In this document: piece by piece, positions 7,369-15,573 of the stretch | Numbering within the stretch: position 1 is the stretch's first letter | How the letters are laid out: each line of letters starts with the position of its first letter | NCBI RefSeq assembly: GCF_030814995.1 | Contig: NZ_JAUSVX010000033.1 | Location: 1-55,318, forward strand | Reading direction: 5' to 3' | Source: Labrys wisconsinensis | GTDB taxonomy: Bacteria > Pseudomonadota > Alphaproteobacteria > Rhizobiales > Labraceae | Length of the DNA stretch: 55,318 nucleotides | Program-made: the position numbers and the translations under genes | The notes under the pieces: generated by a model | Told to the model about the DNA's origin: nothing | Seen by the model: only the letters and a program-made list of their open reading frames with translations | Database searches by the model: none

Positions 7369-7944
7369 ATGCCCGAAGGCCTGGTCGATGTTTCAGGAAG
7401 AGACGAGATCTCCCGGCTGCGGCCGCCTGCCGAAGCCGCCCTCCCCGCGGATGTGCGCGCGCTCGCCGAGGCCAATCATCGGGAAAACTGGATTCGCGCC
7501 CTCTCCGTGAACCCCGACACGGCGCGCCGCTTCGCCGCCTATTTCGGCGGCCTCTTCGATCCGAAGGCCGGACGATTGCCGATCCGCGAGCGCGAGCTCA
7601 TCGCGGTCGTCGTCTCCTCGGCCAACGGCTGCGGCCTGTGCGAGATTCACCACACGCTGGCGCTCGGCGATGCCCTGGGCGACGCCGCCAAGGCGCGCCG
7701 CATCGCCCTCGACCACCATCTCGCGCCACTGACCCCGCGCGAGCATGCGCTCGTCGATTTCGCCGCCAAGGTGACGACCGCCCCGAAGTCCATCGGCCCG
7801 GGCGACTTCGACCGGCTGCGCAGCGTCGGCCTCGACGATGCGGACATTCTCGAGGCGATCGAGACGAGCGCCTGGTTCAATCACACCAACCGCATCTTCA
7901 TCTCGCTCGGCGTCGTCCCCGACGACAAGTACTTTGCCGGCTAA
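7369..7944 (+). CDS. Peroxidase-related CMD-domain protein (AhpD-like), first of a pair
   Basis: A 191-residue cytoplasmic protein of the carboxymuconolactone decarboxylase/AhpD superfamily. The redox motif is visible as CGLCEIHH (CxxCxxxH) in the segment SSANGCGLCEIHHTLAL, preceded by the family's RERELIAV helix. AhpD-type proteins use such cysteine pairs to reduce peroxides or disulfides. The start at 7369 has an excellent GGAGG site; a longer frame from 7180 crosses the AT-rich promoter and is rejected. It opens a plus-strand run with a second CMD protein, a flavin-dependent dehydrogenase and a flavin monooxygenase. Paired CMD proteins beside luciferase-like monooxygenases are a recurrent arrangement (Avi_7169/Avi_7170-type families, from memory). 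A protective or relay role during flavin oxygenation is inferred. Confidence 0.85.
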   Translation: MPEGLVDVSGRDEISRLRPPAEAALPADVRALAEANHRENWIRALSVNPDTARRFAAYFGGLFDPKAGRLPIRERELIAVVVSSANGCGLCEIHHTLALGDALGDAAKARRIALDHHLAPLTPREHALVDFAAKVTTAPKSIGPGDFDRLRSVGLDDADILEAIETSAWFNHTNRIFISLGVVPDDKYFAG

Positions 7945-7978
7945 CTCAGCCCTTCACAGCCGAACCCAGGAGACGCCG

Positions 7979-8590
7979 ATGTCCGGCCTTGCCGTCGCGG
8001 ACGCGAATGTCACCCTTCTCGACGCGGCCGCCGAGCCGCTCTCACGCCTCGGCGTGCCGGAGGAAGCCGGTCTTCCCGCGCATGTGAGAGCGATCTACGC
8101 CAAGTTCCGCAGCCATGACGGCTTCATTCCCAACTGGCTCGCAGCCCTGTCGATCAACCCCGACACGGCTTATCGGCTGGTGACCTTCTACGAGCATCTG
8201 TTCGACCCGAAGCGCAGCCACCTGACAGCCGCGGAACGCGAGTTGATCGCCGTCGTCACCTCCGCGAGCAATCATTGCAGCTACTGCGTGCTCAATCACA
8301 CGCAGGCCCTCGCCGCCGCGACCGGCGACCGTCCGCGCGCCCAGCGCATCGGCCTCGGCTACCACCATGTCCACCTCTCGCCACGCGAGCTGGCGCTGGC
8401 GGAGACGGTCGACAAGCTCGCCTCGAGCCCGACCGCGGTCGGCGACGCCGACTTCACCCGCCTGCGCGCGCTCGGCTTCAACGACCAGGCCATCACGGAG
8501 ATCCTCGAAGTGTCGGCCTTCTTCAGCTACGCCAACCGATTGACCATCGCCCTCAACGTCGTGCCGGACCGGCAATTCTTCACCGCCTGA
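7979..8590 (+). CDS. Peroxidase-related CMD-domain protein (AhpD-like), second of a pair
   Basis: A 203-residue paralogue of the preceding protein, carrying the CxxCxxxH redox site as CSYCVLNH, preceded by AERELIAVVTSASNH. The surrounding order NPDTA-(x)n-LFDP-(x)n-ERELIAV is shared with its neighbour, which points to an old tandem duplication that has since diverged. The start at 7979 has AGGAGA seven bases upstream and leaves 34 bases after the previous stop, so the two are surely co-transcribed. It is followed 29 bases later by an acyl-CoA-dehydrogenase-like flavoprotein. Expected to be a thiol peroxidase or disulfide reductase partner in the monooxygenase pathway; substrate and electron donor are unknown. 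Confidence 0.85.
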   Translation: MSGLAVADANVTLLDAAAEPLSRLGVPEEAGLPAHVRAIYAKFRSHDGFIPNWLAALSINPDTAYRLVTFYEHLFDPKRSHLTAAERELIAVVTSASNHCSYCVLNHTQALAAATGDRPRAQRIGLGYHHVHLSPRELALAETVDKLASSPTAVGDADFTRLRALGFNDQAITEILEVSAFFSYANRLTIALNVVPDRQFFTA

Positions 8591-8619
8591 CCGGGCCCGA
8601 ACAGAGCGAGGCAAGTTCC

Positions 8620-9822
8620 GTGAACGAAATAGCACGCGACCTCAGGAGCGCCGCCGCCATCCCGGCGGAGGCCTCCGACCGGACCATTCTCAACAACGAC
8701 CTGCTCGCCAGGATCGGCGCCCGGGCGGCGGACTACGATCGGCAGAACCGGTTCTTCCACGAAGATCTCGAGGACCTCAGGCAGGCCGGCTATCTCGGTG
8801 GCGTCCTGCCGCAGGCCTTCGGCGGGCGGGACCTGTCGCTGCTCGAGATCCTGCGCGAGCAGGCGCGGCTCGCCTATCATGCCCCCTCAACCGCGCTCGC
8901 CATCAACATGCACCTCTACTGGATCGGCGTGGCGGCCCGGCTCTGGCGCCGCGGCGATCACTCTGCCAACTGGATCCTGGAGGAGGTCGCACGCGGCCGG
9001 ATCTTCGCGGCCGGCCATGGCGAGCCCGGCAACGATCTGGGGCTCGCCGGCTCCTCGGTCGTGGCCGAGCCGCTGCCCGGCGGCGCCTACCGCTTCACCG
9101 GGCGCAAGGTCTTCACCTCGCTGTCGCCGGTCTGGGACTGGCTCGGCATCCACGGCCTCGACGCCACCGATCCGGCGAGCCCGAAGGTCGTCCACGCCTT
9201 CATCCGCCGCGACGCGCCGGGCTACCGCATCGTCGAGACCTGGGACGCGCTCGGCGTGCGGGCCACCGGCAGCAACGACACGGTCCTCGACGGCGTCGTG
9301 GCCGAAGCGGCTCACGTCTCCCGCGTGCTGCCGGCCGGGCCGCCGAACGATGCCTTCACGGACAGCATCCTGGGCGCGGCCGTCCCGCCGATCGCCGCGG
9401 TCTATTACGGCATCGCGCAGCGGGCCTTCGATCTTGCGGTGGAGGGCGCGAAGGCTCGGGTCTCGCCCGCGCTGGAGGGCAGGACCTATGCCCATCACGT
9501 GCCCACTCAGCATGCGGTGGCGCAGGCGGCGATCGAGCTCCATTCCATATGGGCCCTGCTCGAGCGCGTGGCCGTCGAGTGGGACGCCGGCATCGATCAC
9601 GGAGCGGAATGGCCGGCGCGGCTGCTCGCGGCCAAGCAGCATGCGGTGGACGGGGCGCGCCGCGTCGTCGATCTCGCCACGAAGGTCGCGGGCGCCGCCT
9701 CGCTGTTCAAGCGGCACGAGCTGGAGCGCCTCTATCGCGACGTCCGCTCGGGGCCGTTCCATCCGCCGAACACCGACGCGACGCTCGACATCATCGGCAA
9801 GACCTATCTCGGCGTCGCCTAG
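8620..9822 (+). CDS. Acyl-CoA dehydrogenase-fold flavoprotein (DszC/SfnB-like)
   Basis: A 400-residue protein with the acyl-CoA dehydrogenase fold: an N-terminal helical domain (LEDLRQAGYLGGVLPQAFGG), a central beta domain (FTGRKVFTSLSP, WDALGVRATGSNDTVLDGV) and a C-terminal helical domain. It lacks an obvious catalytic Glu context. It ends in FHPPNTDATLDIIGKTYLG, as in the DszC/SfnB-like group that uses reduced flavin or oxidises sulfur compounds rather than acyl-CoA. The start is a GTG at 8620 behind GAGGCAAG. It sits between the CMD pair and a DszA-type monooxygenase, the classic DszA/DszC partnership in desulfurisation. An organosulfur or related role is inferred. Confidence 0.85.
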   Translation: MNEIARDLRSAAAIPAEASDRTILNNDLLARIGARAADYDRQNRFFHEDLEDLRQAGYLGGVLPQAFGGRDLSLLEILREQARLAYHAPSTALAINMHLYWIGVAARLWRRGDHSANWILEEVARGRIFAAGHGEPGNDLGLAGSSVVAEPLPGGAYRFTGRKVFTSLSPVWDWLGIHGLDATDPASPKVVHAFIRRDAPGYRIVETWDALGVRATGSNDTVLDGVVAEAAHVSRVLPAGPPNDAFTDSILGAAVPPIAAVYYGIAQRAFDLAVEGAKARVSPALEGRTYAHHVPTQHAVAQAAIELHSIWALLERVAVEWDAGIDHGAEWPARLLAAKQHAVDGARRVVDLATKVAGAASLFKRHELERLYRDVRSGPFHPPNTDATLDIIGKTYLGVA

Positions 9823-9986
9823 CCGGCGCGCCGACGTGGTTCACGAGATGGCCGCGCTCGTGCGGGCGCGGCCATCCGGCGACGGCGGGCGGGCGCCGCC
9901 TCCACCATCCGCCGGCCGGGCACGGCTCGCGGCGGCCATGTCCCCGACGGGCCTCCGCCGCCCGCCACCGCGAAGGTTCCGACCCT

Positions 9987-11387
9987 ATGAGCAAGAGGCT
10001 GATTTTCAACGGCTTTTCGATGAATGTCGTGTCGCATATCTTCCACGGCATGTGGCGGCATCCCGAGAGCCGGCAGTCCGAGTTCAACGATCTCGACTTC
10101 TGGATCGGCCTCGTGAAGCTGTTCGAGCGCGGACGCTTCGACAACCTCTTCATCGCCGACGTGCTCGGGGTCGACCCTGCTTACAAGGGCAGCTGGGACA
10201 CCTATGTGACCGAGGCGGTGCAGATCCCGGTCAACGATTCCTCGACGCTGGTCGGCGCGCTGATCCACGCGACGGAGAGGATCGGCCTCACCTTCACCAG
10301 CTCGATCCTGCAGGACCATCCGTTCAGCTTCGCGCGCCGGGTGTCGACGCTCGACCATCTCAGCAAGGGCCGGATCGGCTGGAACATCGTCACCAGCGTC
10401 AGCCACAACGCGGCGCAGAATTTCGGCTTCGACCGCATCGTGCCCCATGACGAGCGCTACCGCTGGGCCGAGGACTATGTCGACGTCGTCTACAAGCTCT
10501 GGGAAGGCTCCTGGGACGAGGACGCCGTTCGCGTCGACAGGCGGGCCAACGTCTATGCCGACCCGGACCGGATCCACCGCATCCATCATCGCAGCGAGCG
10601 CTACAAGGTGCTCGGACCGCATCTGACCCAGCCCTCGGCCCAGCGCACGCCGGTGCTGTTCCAGGCCGGCTCCTCGCGGGCCGGCCGCGCCTTCGCCGCC
10701 CGCCACGCCGAAGGCACCTTCATCGTCAGCCTGAGCCCGGAAGGCGCGCGCAAGCTCGTCGAGGAGGTCGACGCCAAGGTGGAGGCCGCCGGCCGCCGCA
10801 AGGGTGATCTCCTCTACATCCAGGGCCTGTCCTTCGTGGTCGGCAGCAGCGAGGCCGAAGCGCGGACGAAGGCCCGCGACCTCGACGACTACATGAGCCT
10901 CGACGGCGCCCTCGCCCATATCAGCCGCGACCTCGGCATCGATCTCGGCCTGCTCGATCCCGACCGCCCGGTCGAGGAGCTCGAGATCGAGGGCATCCAG
11001 GGCTATATGCGATATTACGAGGAGGCCCATCCCGAGCGGAAGGCGCGGGTGCGCGACCTCGGGCAGGCGCTCGCCCTGAACACCCGCATCGTGGGCACGC
11101 CCGAATCGATCGCCGACCAGCTCCAGGTGTGGCGCGATGCCGGCATCGACGGCGTCAACGTCATCTTCCAGACGGCGCCGGGCAGCTTCGCCGACTTCAT
11201 CGAGCATGTGACGCCGCTCCTGCAGAAGCGCGGCCTCGCCCAGACCGACTATGCACCGGGAAGCCTGCGCGAACGCCTGTTCCCGGGACGCGGGGCGCGG
11301 CTCGGCGCCACGCATCCGGCCGCCCGCTATCGCGGCGCCTTCGGCGCCCGAGCCGATCATGCGCTCGAAGCCGACGCGACAACCTAA
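9987..11387 (+). CDS. LLM-class flavin-dependent monooxygenase (NtaA/SnaA/DszA family), paralogue 1
   Basis: A 466-residue reduced-FMN-dependent monooxygenase with a luciferase-like TIM barrel. Family segments include FDNLFIADVLGVDP, LSKGRIGWNIVTSVSHNAAQ and RTPVLFQAGSSRAGRAFAARH, the last near the FMN phosphate site. Members of this family oxidise C-S or C-N bonds (DszA, DmoA, NtaA) and need a separate flavin reductase, which is not seen in the window. The start ATG 9987 follows AAGG. The protein is close to paralogue 2 at 15574-16965: both begin KRLIFNGFSMN and share long identical stretches, including HNAAQNFGFDRIVPHDERYR. It closes the first plus-strand group; an AT-rich regulatory site overlaps its stop codon. 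Confidence 0.92.
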   Translation: MSKRLIFNGFSMNVVSHIFHGMWRHPESRQSEFNDLDFWIGLVKLFERGRFDNLFIADVLGVDPAYKGSWDTYVTEAVQIPVNDSSTLVGALIHATERIGLTFTSSILQDHPFSFARRVSTLDHLSKGRIGWNIVTSVSHNAAQNFGFDRIVPHDERYRWAEDYVDVVYKLWEGSWDEDAVRVDRRANVYADPDRIHRIHHRSERYKVLGPHLTQPSAQRTPVLFQAGSSRAGRAFAARHAEGTFIVSLSPEGARKLVEEVDAKVEAAGRRKGDLLYIQGLSFVVGSSEAEARTKARDLDDYMSLDGALAHISRDLGIDLGLLDPDRPVEELEIEGIQGYMRYYEEAHPERKARVRDLGQALALNTRIVGTPESIADQLQVWRDAGIDGVNVIFQTAPGSFADFIEHVTPLLQKRGLAQTDYAPGSLRERLFPGRGARLGATHPAARYRGAFGARADHALEADATT

Positions 11388-11407
11388 ATAATATACTTGA
11401 TTCATAG
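11386..11407. promoter_or_regulatory. AT-rich 22-bp site 3
   Basis: The site begins within the stop codon of the monooxygenase ending at 11387. It shares the TATACTTGAT core and CATAG end with sites at 6839 and 7205, though its left arm is not complementary to the right. It lies about 135 bases before the binding-protein gene of the ribose-type importer. Likely the same regulator or promoter type. Confidence 0.4.
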
Positions 11408-11540
11408 ATTAAATATAATAATGATGGATGCCCGCGCCGTTGGAGCCTCGTGGTGAAGCGGCCGTCCAGCAGTGATCGAGCTTCAGCCGAGATCGGCCAT
11501 TTCCCTCGATCGCCCTTTTCCTTTCCGACCAGGTGAGCCC

Positions 11541-12878
11541 ATGCCACGCCCCCTCGATCCCAGGCGGTTTCCCGATTTCTCCGACAAGCGCGTGGTGAAC
11601 AGCCACATGGACCGGCTCGACACCCATGGCGTGTCGCGTCGCGACTTCCTGGCGCTCGCCTCGGCCGGCGCAGCGGCGAGCGCGGCCGCCATGGCGATGG
11701 GGCTGCCCTCCGTCGCCGTCGCCGCGCCGAGTGGCAAGCTCGCCTTCCTGACTGCCTTCTATCGCAACGAATACAACATCATCCTCGACAAGGCCTTTGC
11801 CGAGGCGACGGCGGATCTGGGCTTCGGCGGCTATGTCGCGCTCGACGGCAATTTCGACAGCCAGCTGCAGCTCAACCAGTTCGAGCAGCAGACGGCGGCG
11901 GGCATCCAGTCGGCCATCTTCAACCTCGCCGACGGCAGCCCGCTGCGGCGCATCGCCAAGGGCGCCCAGGACAACCAGGTCTATGTCGGCAACGTCTGGG
12001 ATACGCTCGCCTGGTTCACGCCCTTCGAGGCCGGCGACTACTACACGCTCCATGCCGTGCCCGAGGAGTTCGCCGCGCACCGGGCGGTGACGGTCGAATT
12101 GCTCAAGGCCGTGACGGAGAGGTTCGGCGGCGGCGACATCATCGGCGTCACCGGCCAGCCCGGCAACTGGACCGACATCGCCCGCAGCGGCGGCCGCGAC
12201 GACGCCTTCAAGGACTTCCCCAAGACGCGGCTGGTCGACCAGCTTCCGGGCAAGTGGAACCGCGAGGACTCGCTCAAGGCCACGGAGGACCTGCTCAGCC
12301 GTCACAAGAACGTCGTCGGCGTCGTGGCCCAGAACGACGACGTCGCCCAGGGCGTGATCGCCGCCCTCAACGCCGCCGGGCTGCGGCCGGGCGAGGACGT
12401 CCTCGTCGTGGGAGCCGATGGCACCAGCCTCGGCGCCAAGTCGATCGACAAGGGCACCCAGCTCGCCACCAGCGCCAACAGCCCGGCCTATGCCGCCGCG
12501 CTCTTTGCCGCCCGCATCTACGACGTCACCCATGGCTGGCAGCCGCGCGCGCCCGAGCGCCTGCTGAACTGGCGCTCGCTCACCGCCACCAAGGCGAACA
12601 TCTCAGGCTATCTCGCCCGCTTCGTCGACAACAAGGGCGTCAAGCCCTTCGACTATCGCAAGCTCTCGAAGGTCCTGCATCCCAGCGACTGGGACCCGCA
12701 GGCCGACGTCTACCCCATCGACATCGACAAGCACTGGGCGGGCATCCCCAAGCCGGACGGCTGGACCTATCCGAAGGAATACACTGCGGCCAGGGCGAAT
12801 GGCGAGTTCGAGAGGGTCAAGGCCGAATACGCCGATCACTACAAGATCAAGTTCGAAGGCCCTTCGCCCAACGCCTGA
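11541..12878 (+). CDS. Ribose-type ABC transporter substrate-binding protein with Tat signal
   Basis: A 445-residue periplasmic binding protein of fold type I (RbsB class). The N-terminus has a twin-arginine motif, SRRDFLA at residues 32-38, then a hydrophobic run and a likely cleavage after about residue 62. The mature part starts KLAFLTAFYRNEYNIILDK and contains VVAQNDDVAQGVIAALNAAG and VLVVGADGT, the ligand-domain loops of sugar-binding proteins. It is long for the family, with a C-terminal extension of roughly 80 residues. Start ATG 11541 follows AGGTGA. It is followed by its ATPase and permease genes and a second monooxygenase, so the imported solute probably feeds that enzyme. Export in folded form by Tat suggests a cofactor or early folding; this is inferred. 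Confidence 0.88.
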   Translation: MPRPLDPRRFPDFSDKRVVNSHMDRLDTHGVSRRDFLALASAGAAASAAAMAMGLPSVAVAAPSGKLAFLTAFYRNEYNIILDKAFAEATADLGFGGYVALDGNFDSQLQLNQFEQQTAAGIQSAIFNLADGSPLRRIAKGAQDNQVYVGNVWDTLAWFTPFEAGDYYTLHAVPEEFAAHRAVTVELLKAVTERFGGGDIIGVTGQPGNWTDIARSGGRDDAFKDFPKTRLVDQLPGKWNREDSLKATEDLLSRHKNVVGVVAQNDDVAQGVIAALNAAGLRPGEDVLVVGADGTSLGAKSIDKGTQLATSANSPAYAAALFAARIYDVTHGWQPRAPERLLNWRSLTATKANISGYLARFVDNKGVKPFDYRKLSKVLHPSDWDPQADVYPIDIDKHWAGIPKPDGWTYPKEYTAARANGEFERVKAEYADHYKIKFEGPSPNA

Positions 12879-12885
12879 CCGCCCC

Positions 12886-12909
12886 GTCCGGCGGTCCCAT
12901 CCGCCGGAC
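12886..12909 (+). repeat. Intercistronic stem-loop after a binding-protein gene
   Basis: Perfect arms GTCCGGCGG (12886-12894) and CCGCCGGAC (12901-12909) with loop TCCCAT. It lies between the binding-protein stop and the ATPase start of the same operon. Such hairpins commonly stabilise the binding-protein mRNA so that it is made in excess over the membrane parts; that role is inferred. Confidence 0.6.
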
Positions 12910-12930
12910 GCCTCATCCGACGAGAGCCCG

Positions 12931-14574
12931 ATGACGATCCACACCAAGCCCAGCGAAGCGGCAGCCGTTCCGGCGCCGTCCGCGGATCCGCTCTTCAAGG
13001 CCAAAGGCCTGACCAAATCCTTCGGCCGGACCGTGGTGCTCGACGATGTCGGCTTCGATGTGCCGCCCAACGCGGTCGTCAGCTTCGTCGGCGAGAACGG
13101 CGCCGGCAAGTCGACGCTGTTCAACATCCTCAGCGGCATCGTACCGGCCGATGCCGGAGCGATGCGTCTGCGCGGAGCCGCCTATTGCCCTGGCAGCTAT
13201 GGCGCCGCGGTGGCGGACGGCGTCTCGCGGGTCTTCCAGGAGCAGTCGCTGATCGCCAACGTTCCCGTCTACGAGAACCTGCTTCTCGGGCAGGAGGCGC
13301 GCTTCACCCGGCTGGGCCAGATCCTCGACAGGCCGGCCATGATCGCAGCCGCTGAACGGATCGTCGAGGAAGCCGGCATCGACGTCGACGTGCGGCGGCG
13401 CACCGGCTCCTACGACTTCTCCAAGCGCCAGTCGATCGAGATCGCCCGCGCCTGCCTGGCCACCACCCATCTCGGCGGCGTCGAGCGGCCCTTCGTGCTG
13501 CTCGACGAGCCCACCTCCGCGCTCGACCGGCGCGACGAGGCGCTGTTCTTCAGGCTGATCGAGAAGATCAAGCGGCGCGGCTCGCTCCTGTTCGTGTCAC
13601 ACCGGCTGACCGAGGTCCTGGCCGTTTCCGACGTCATCTACGTCCTGAAGGACGGCCAGCTCGTCGCGAGGCTCGATCCCTCCACCGCCGACGAGAACAC
13701 GCTCCACGGCCTGATGGTCGGGCGCGAGCGCGCGGCCGACTACTATCACGAGAAACGCCAGCGCCCGGTCGGACAGGCGCCGATCCTGATCGAGGCCGAG
13801 GGCCTGAGCGAGCCCGGTGCCTTCGAGAACGTCTCGTTCACGCTTCGCGCCGGCGAGGTCGTCGGCATCGGCGGGCTGCTCGACTCCGGCAAGAGTGCGC
13901 TCGGCAAGGCGGTCGCCGGCGTCGATCCCCCGCGCAGCGGAACGGTGGCGCTGAAGGGCGGCAAGGCGGCGAGGCCGGCGATCGGCCGCTTCGTGCGCCG
14001 CGGGCTCGGCTATGTGCCGGCGGAAAGGCTGGTCGACGGCATGATCGCCCCGTTCAGCCTGGCCTGGAACCTGTCGCTGGCCAGCGGCGCCGATCTGTTC
14101 TCGACGCGGCTCGGCCTGTGGCGCCGGCGCCGCGAAACCGCCGTCGCCGCGCGCTATGTCAAGGATCTCGCCATCCGCTCCGGCACGCCGAAGGTGCGCT
14201 GCGCCCGCCTCTCCGGCGGCAACCAGCAGAAGGTGGTGCTCGCCCGCTGGCTCTGCCGCGCCCCGGACGTGCTGGTGCTCGACAATCCGACCCGGGGCGT
14301 CGATGCCGGGGCCAAGGAAGAGATCTACCGGCTGATCCGCGACCTCACCGACCGGGGCGTCGGCATCCTGCTGATCACGGACGAACTGCTCGAGCTGATC
14401 GGCCTGTCGCATCGCGTCTTCATCATGCAGCGCGGCCGCGTCGTCACGCAGATCGCGGCACCGGCTGCCGCCAAGCCGACCGAGCGCGAGCTCGTCGCCT
14501 GGATGCTGCCGCAGAGCGGCGACCCCGCGAGCCCCGCCCCCCTCTCCCACCAGGCGCAGGACCATCTGCAATGA
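12931..14574 (+). CDS. Ribose-type ABC importer ATP-binding protein (two NBDs)
   Basis: A 547-residue double-ATPase (RbsA class) that powers import at the inner membrane. NBD1 has Walker A GENGAGKST (about residues 54-62) and Walker B/D-loop LLDEPTSALD; the signature region reads YDFSKRQS, not LSGGQ. NBD2 has GLLDSGKSA, a proper signature LSGGNQQK, and Walker B VLVLDNPTRGVD, where the catalytic Glu is replaced by Asn. Each composite site therefore seems asymmetric, as is usual for this class. Start ATG 12931 is 52 bases after the binding protein. Its last codons overlap the permease start by ATGA (14571-14574), which implies translational coupling. Confidence 0.92.
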   Translation: MTIHTKPSEAAAVPAPSADPLFKAKGLTKSFGRTVVLDDVGFDVPPNAVVSFVGENGAGKSTLFNILSGIVPADAGAMRLRGAAYCPGSYGAAVADGVSRVFQEQSLIANVPVYENLLLGQEARFTRLGQILDRPAMIAAAERIVEEAGIDVDVRRRTGSYDFSKRQSIEIARACLATTHLGGVERPFVLLDEPTSALDRRDEALFFRLIEKIKRRGSLLFVSHRLTEVLAVSDVIYVLKDGQLVARLDPSTADENTLHGLMVGRERAADYYHEKRQRPVGQAPILIEAEGLSEPGAFENVSFTLRAGEVVGIGGLLDSGKSALGKAVAGVDPPRSGTVALKGGKAARPAIGRFVRRGLGYVPAERLVDGMIAPFSLAWNLSLASGADLFSTRLGLWRRRRETAVAARYVKDLAIRSGTPKVRCARLSGGNQQKVVLARWLCRAPDVLVLDNPTRGVDAGAKEEIYRLIRDLTDRGVGILLITDELLELIGLSHRVFIMQRGRVVTQIAAPAAAKPTERELVAWMLPQSGDPASPAPLSHQAQDHLQ

Positions 14575-15566
14575 CCGCCTCAGCCGAAGCCACGAGGCCG
14601 CGCGCCGCGCGACAGCCCCTCGACCTCAGCGCCGTCGACAAGAGCCTCTGGTTCCCGATCGGCGTGGTGCTGTTCCTGTTCGCGTTCTTCTCGCTCACGA
14701 CCGACTCCTTTGCCACGCTCAGGAATTTCACCGCCGTCAGCGGCCAGGCGGGCACGCTGCTCATCGCCTGCCTCGGGGGCACCTTCGTCATCCTGATGGG
14801 CTCGATCGACCTGTCGGTGGGCGCCGTCGTGCTGCTCGCCGGCGCCGTCTGCGTGACGCTCATCAACGACACGCCGCTCGGCTTTGCCGTGCTCCCGGTC
14901 GTCGCGGCGATCGGCGGCGGCCTCGGGCTGGTCAACGGCCTGATCTATACGATCGGCCGGATCCCCTCCTTCATCGTGACGCTCGGCACCCTGTCGGTGT
15001 TCAGCGGATTGGCGCTCTCCCTCCTCGACGGGCGCGCCATCCAGTTCGATCTGTCGGGCTTCGAGGTCATCGCCATCGGCCAGCTCGTTCCGCGCCTGCC
15101 CAACATCGCGCTCTGCGCGCTGGCGGCCTGGGCCATGGTCGTCTTCATCGCGGGCGGCACCCGCTTCGGCCGATACATGTACCTGATCGGCGGCGGCGAG
15201 ACCGTGGCGCGCACCGCCGGCATCCCCGTCGTGCGCTACAAGATCTATGCCTTCGTGCTGTCGGGCGCGCTCGCCGGCATCGGCGCGGCGCTGTCGGTCG
15301 CCCGGCTCGGCGCGGCCGGTCCCTCGCTCGGCTCGGACCTGTTGCTCAACAGTCTCGCCGCCATCGTCGTGGGCGGCACCTCGTTGTCGGGCGGCGTCGG
15401 CGGCCCGCATCGCACGCTGATCGGCGTCCTGATCATCGCCATCCTCGACAACGGCCTCAACCTGCTCGGCGTCTCCCAGTATACGCAGATGGTGGTGAAG
15501 GGGCTGGTGGTGATCGCCGCCGTCCTGGTCAGCCGCGACCGCTCGCGCACCGCCGTTGTCAAATAG
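14571..15566 (+). CDS. Ribose-type ABC importer permease
   Basis: A 331-residue inner-membrane permease of the RbsC/BPD_transp_2 class with about 8-10 hydrophobic segments. The conserved LMGSIDLSVGAV (near residue 80) and the late region LLNSLAAIVVGGTSLSGGVGG are diagnostic; the latter carries the coupling region for the ATPase. Translation starts in the ATGA overlap with the ATPase stop. The following monooxygenase gene starts only 8 bases after this stop codon, so importer and oxygenase belong to one transcript. One permease gene normally forms a homodimer in this class. Substrate unknown; the genetic link suggests a compound oxidised by the downstream LLM enzymes. Confidence 0.93.
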   Translation: MTASAEATRPRAARQPLDLSAVDKSLWFPIGVVLFLFAFFSLTTDSFATLRNFTAVSGQAGTLLIACLGGTFVILMGSIDLSVGAVVLLAGAVCVTLINDTPLGFAVLPVVAAIGGGLGLVNGLIYTIGRIPSFIVTLGTLSVFSGLALSLLDGRAIQFDLSGFEVIAIGQLVPRLPNIALCALAAWAMVVFIAGGTRFGRYMYLIGGGETVARTAGIPVVRYKIYAFVLSGALAGIGAALSVARLGAAGPSLGSDLLLNSLAAIVVGGTSLSGGVGGPHRTLIGVLIIAILDNGLNLLGVSQYTQMVVKGLVVIAAVLVSRDRSRTAVVK

Positions 15567-15573
15567 GTGCGCC

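Noticed and set aside
9819-11405. Minus-strand frame of 528 codons opposite the first LLM monooxygenase
   Set aside because: The plus-strand frame encodes a full NtaA/DszA-family enzyme; the reverse frame has no recognisable motif and crosses the AT-rich regulatory site.
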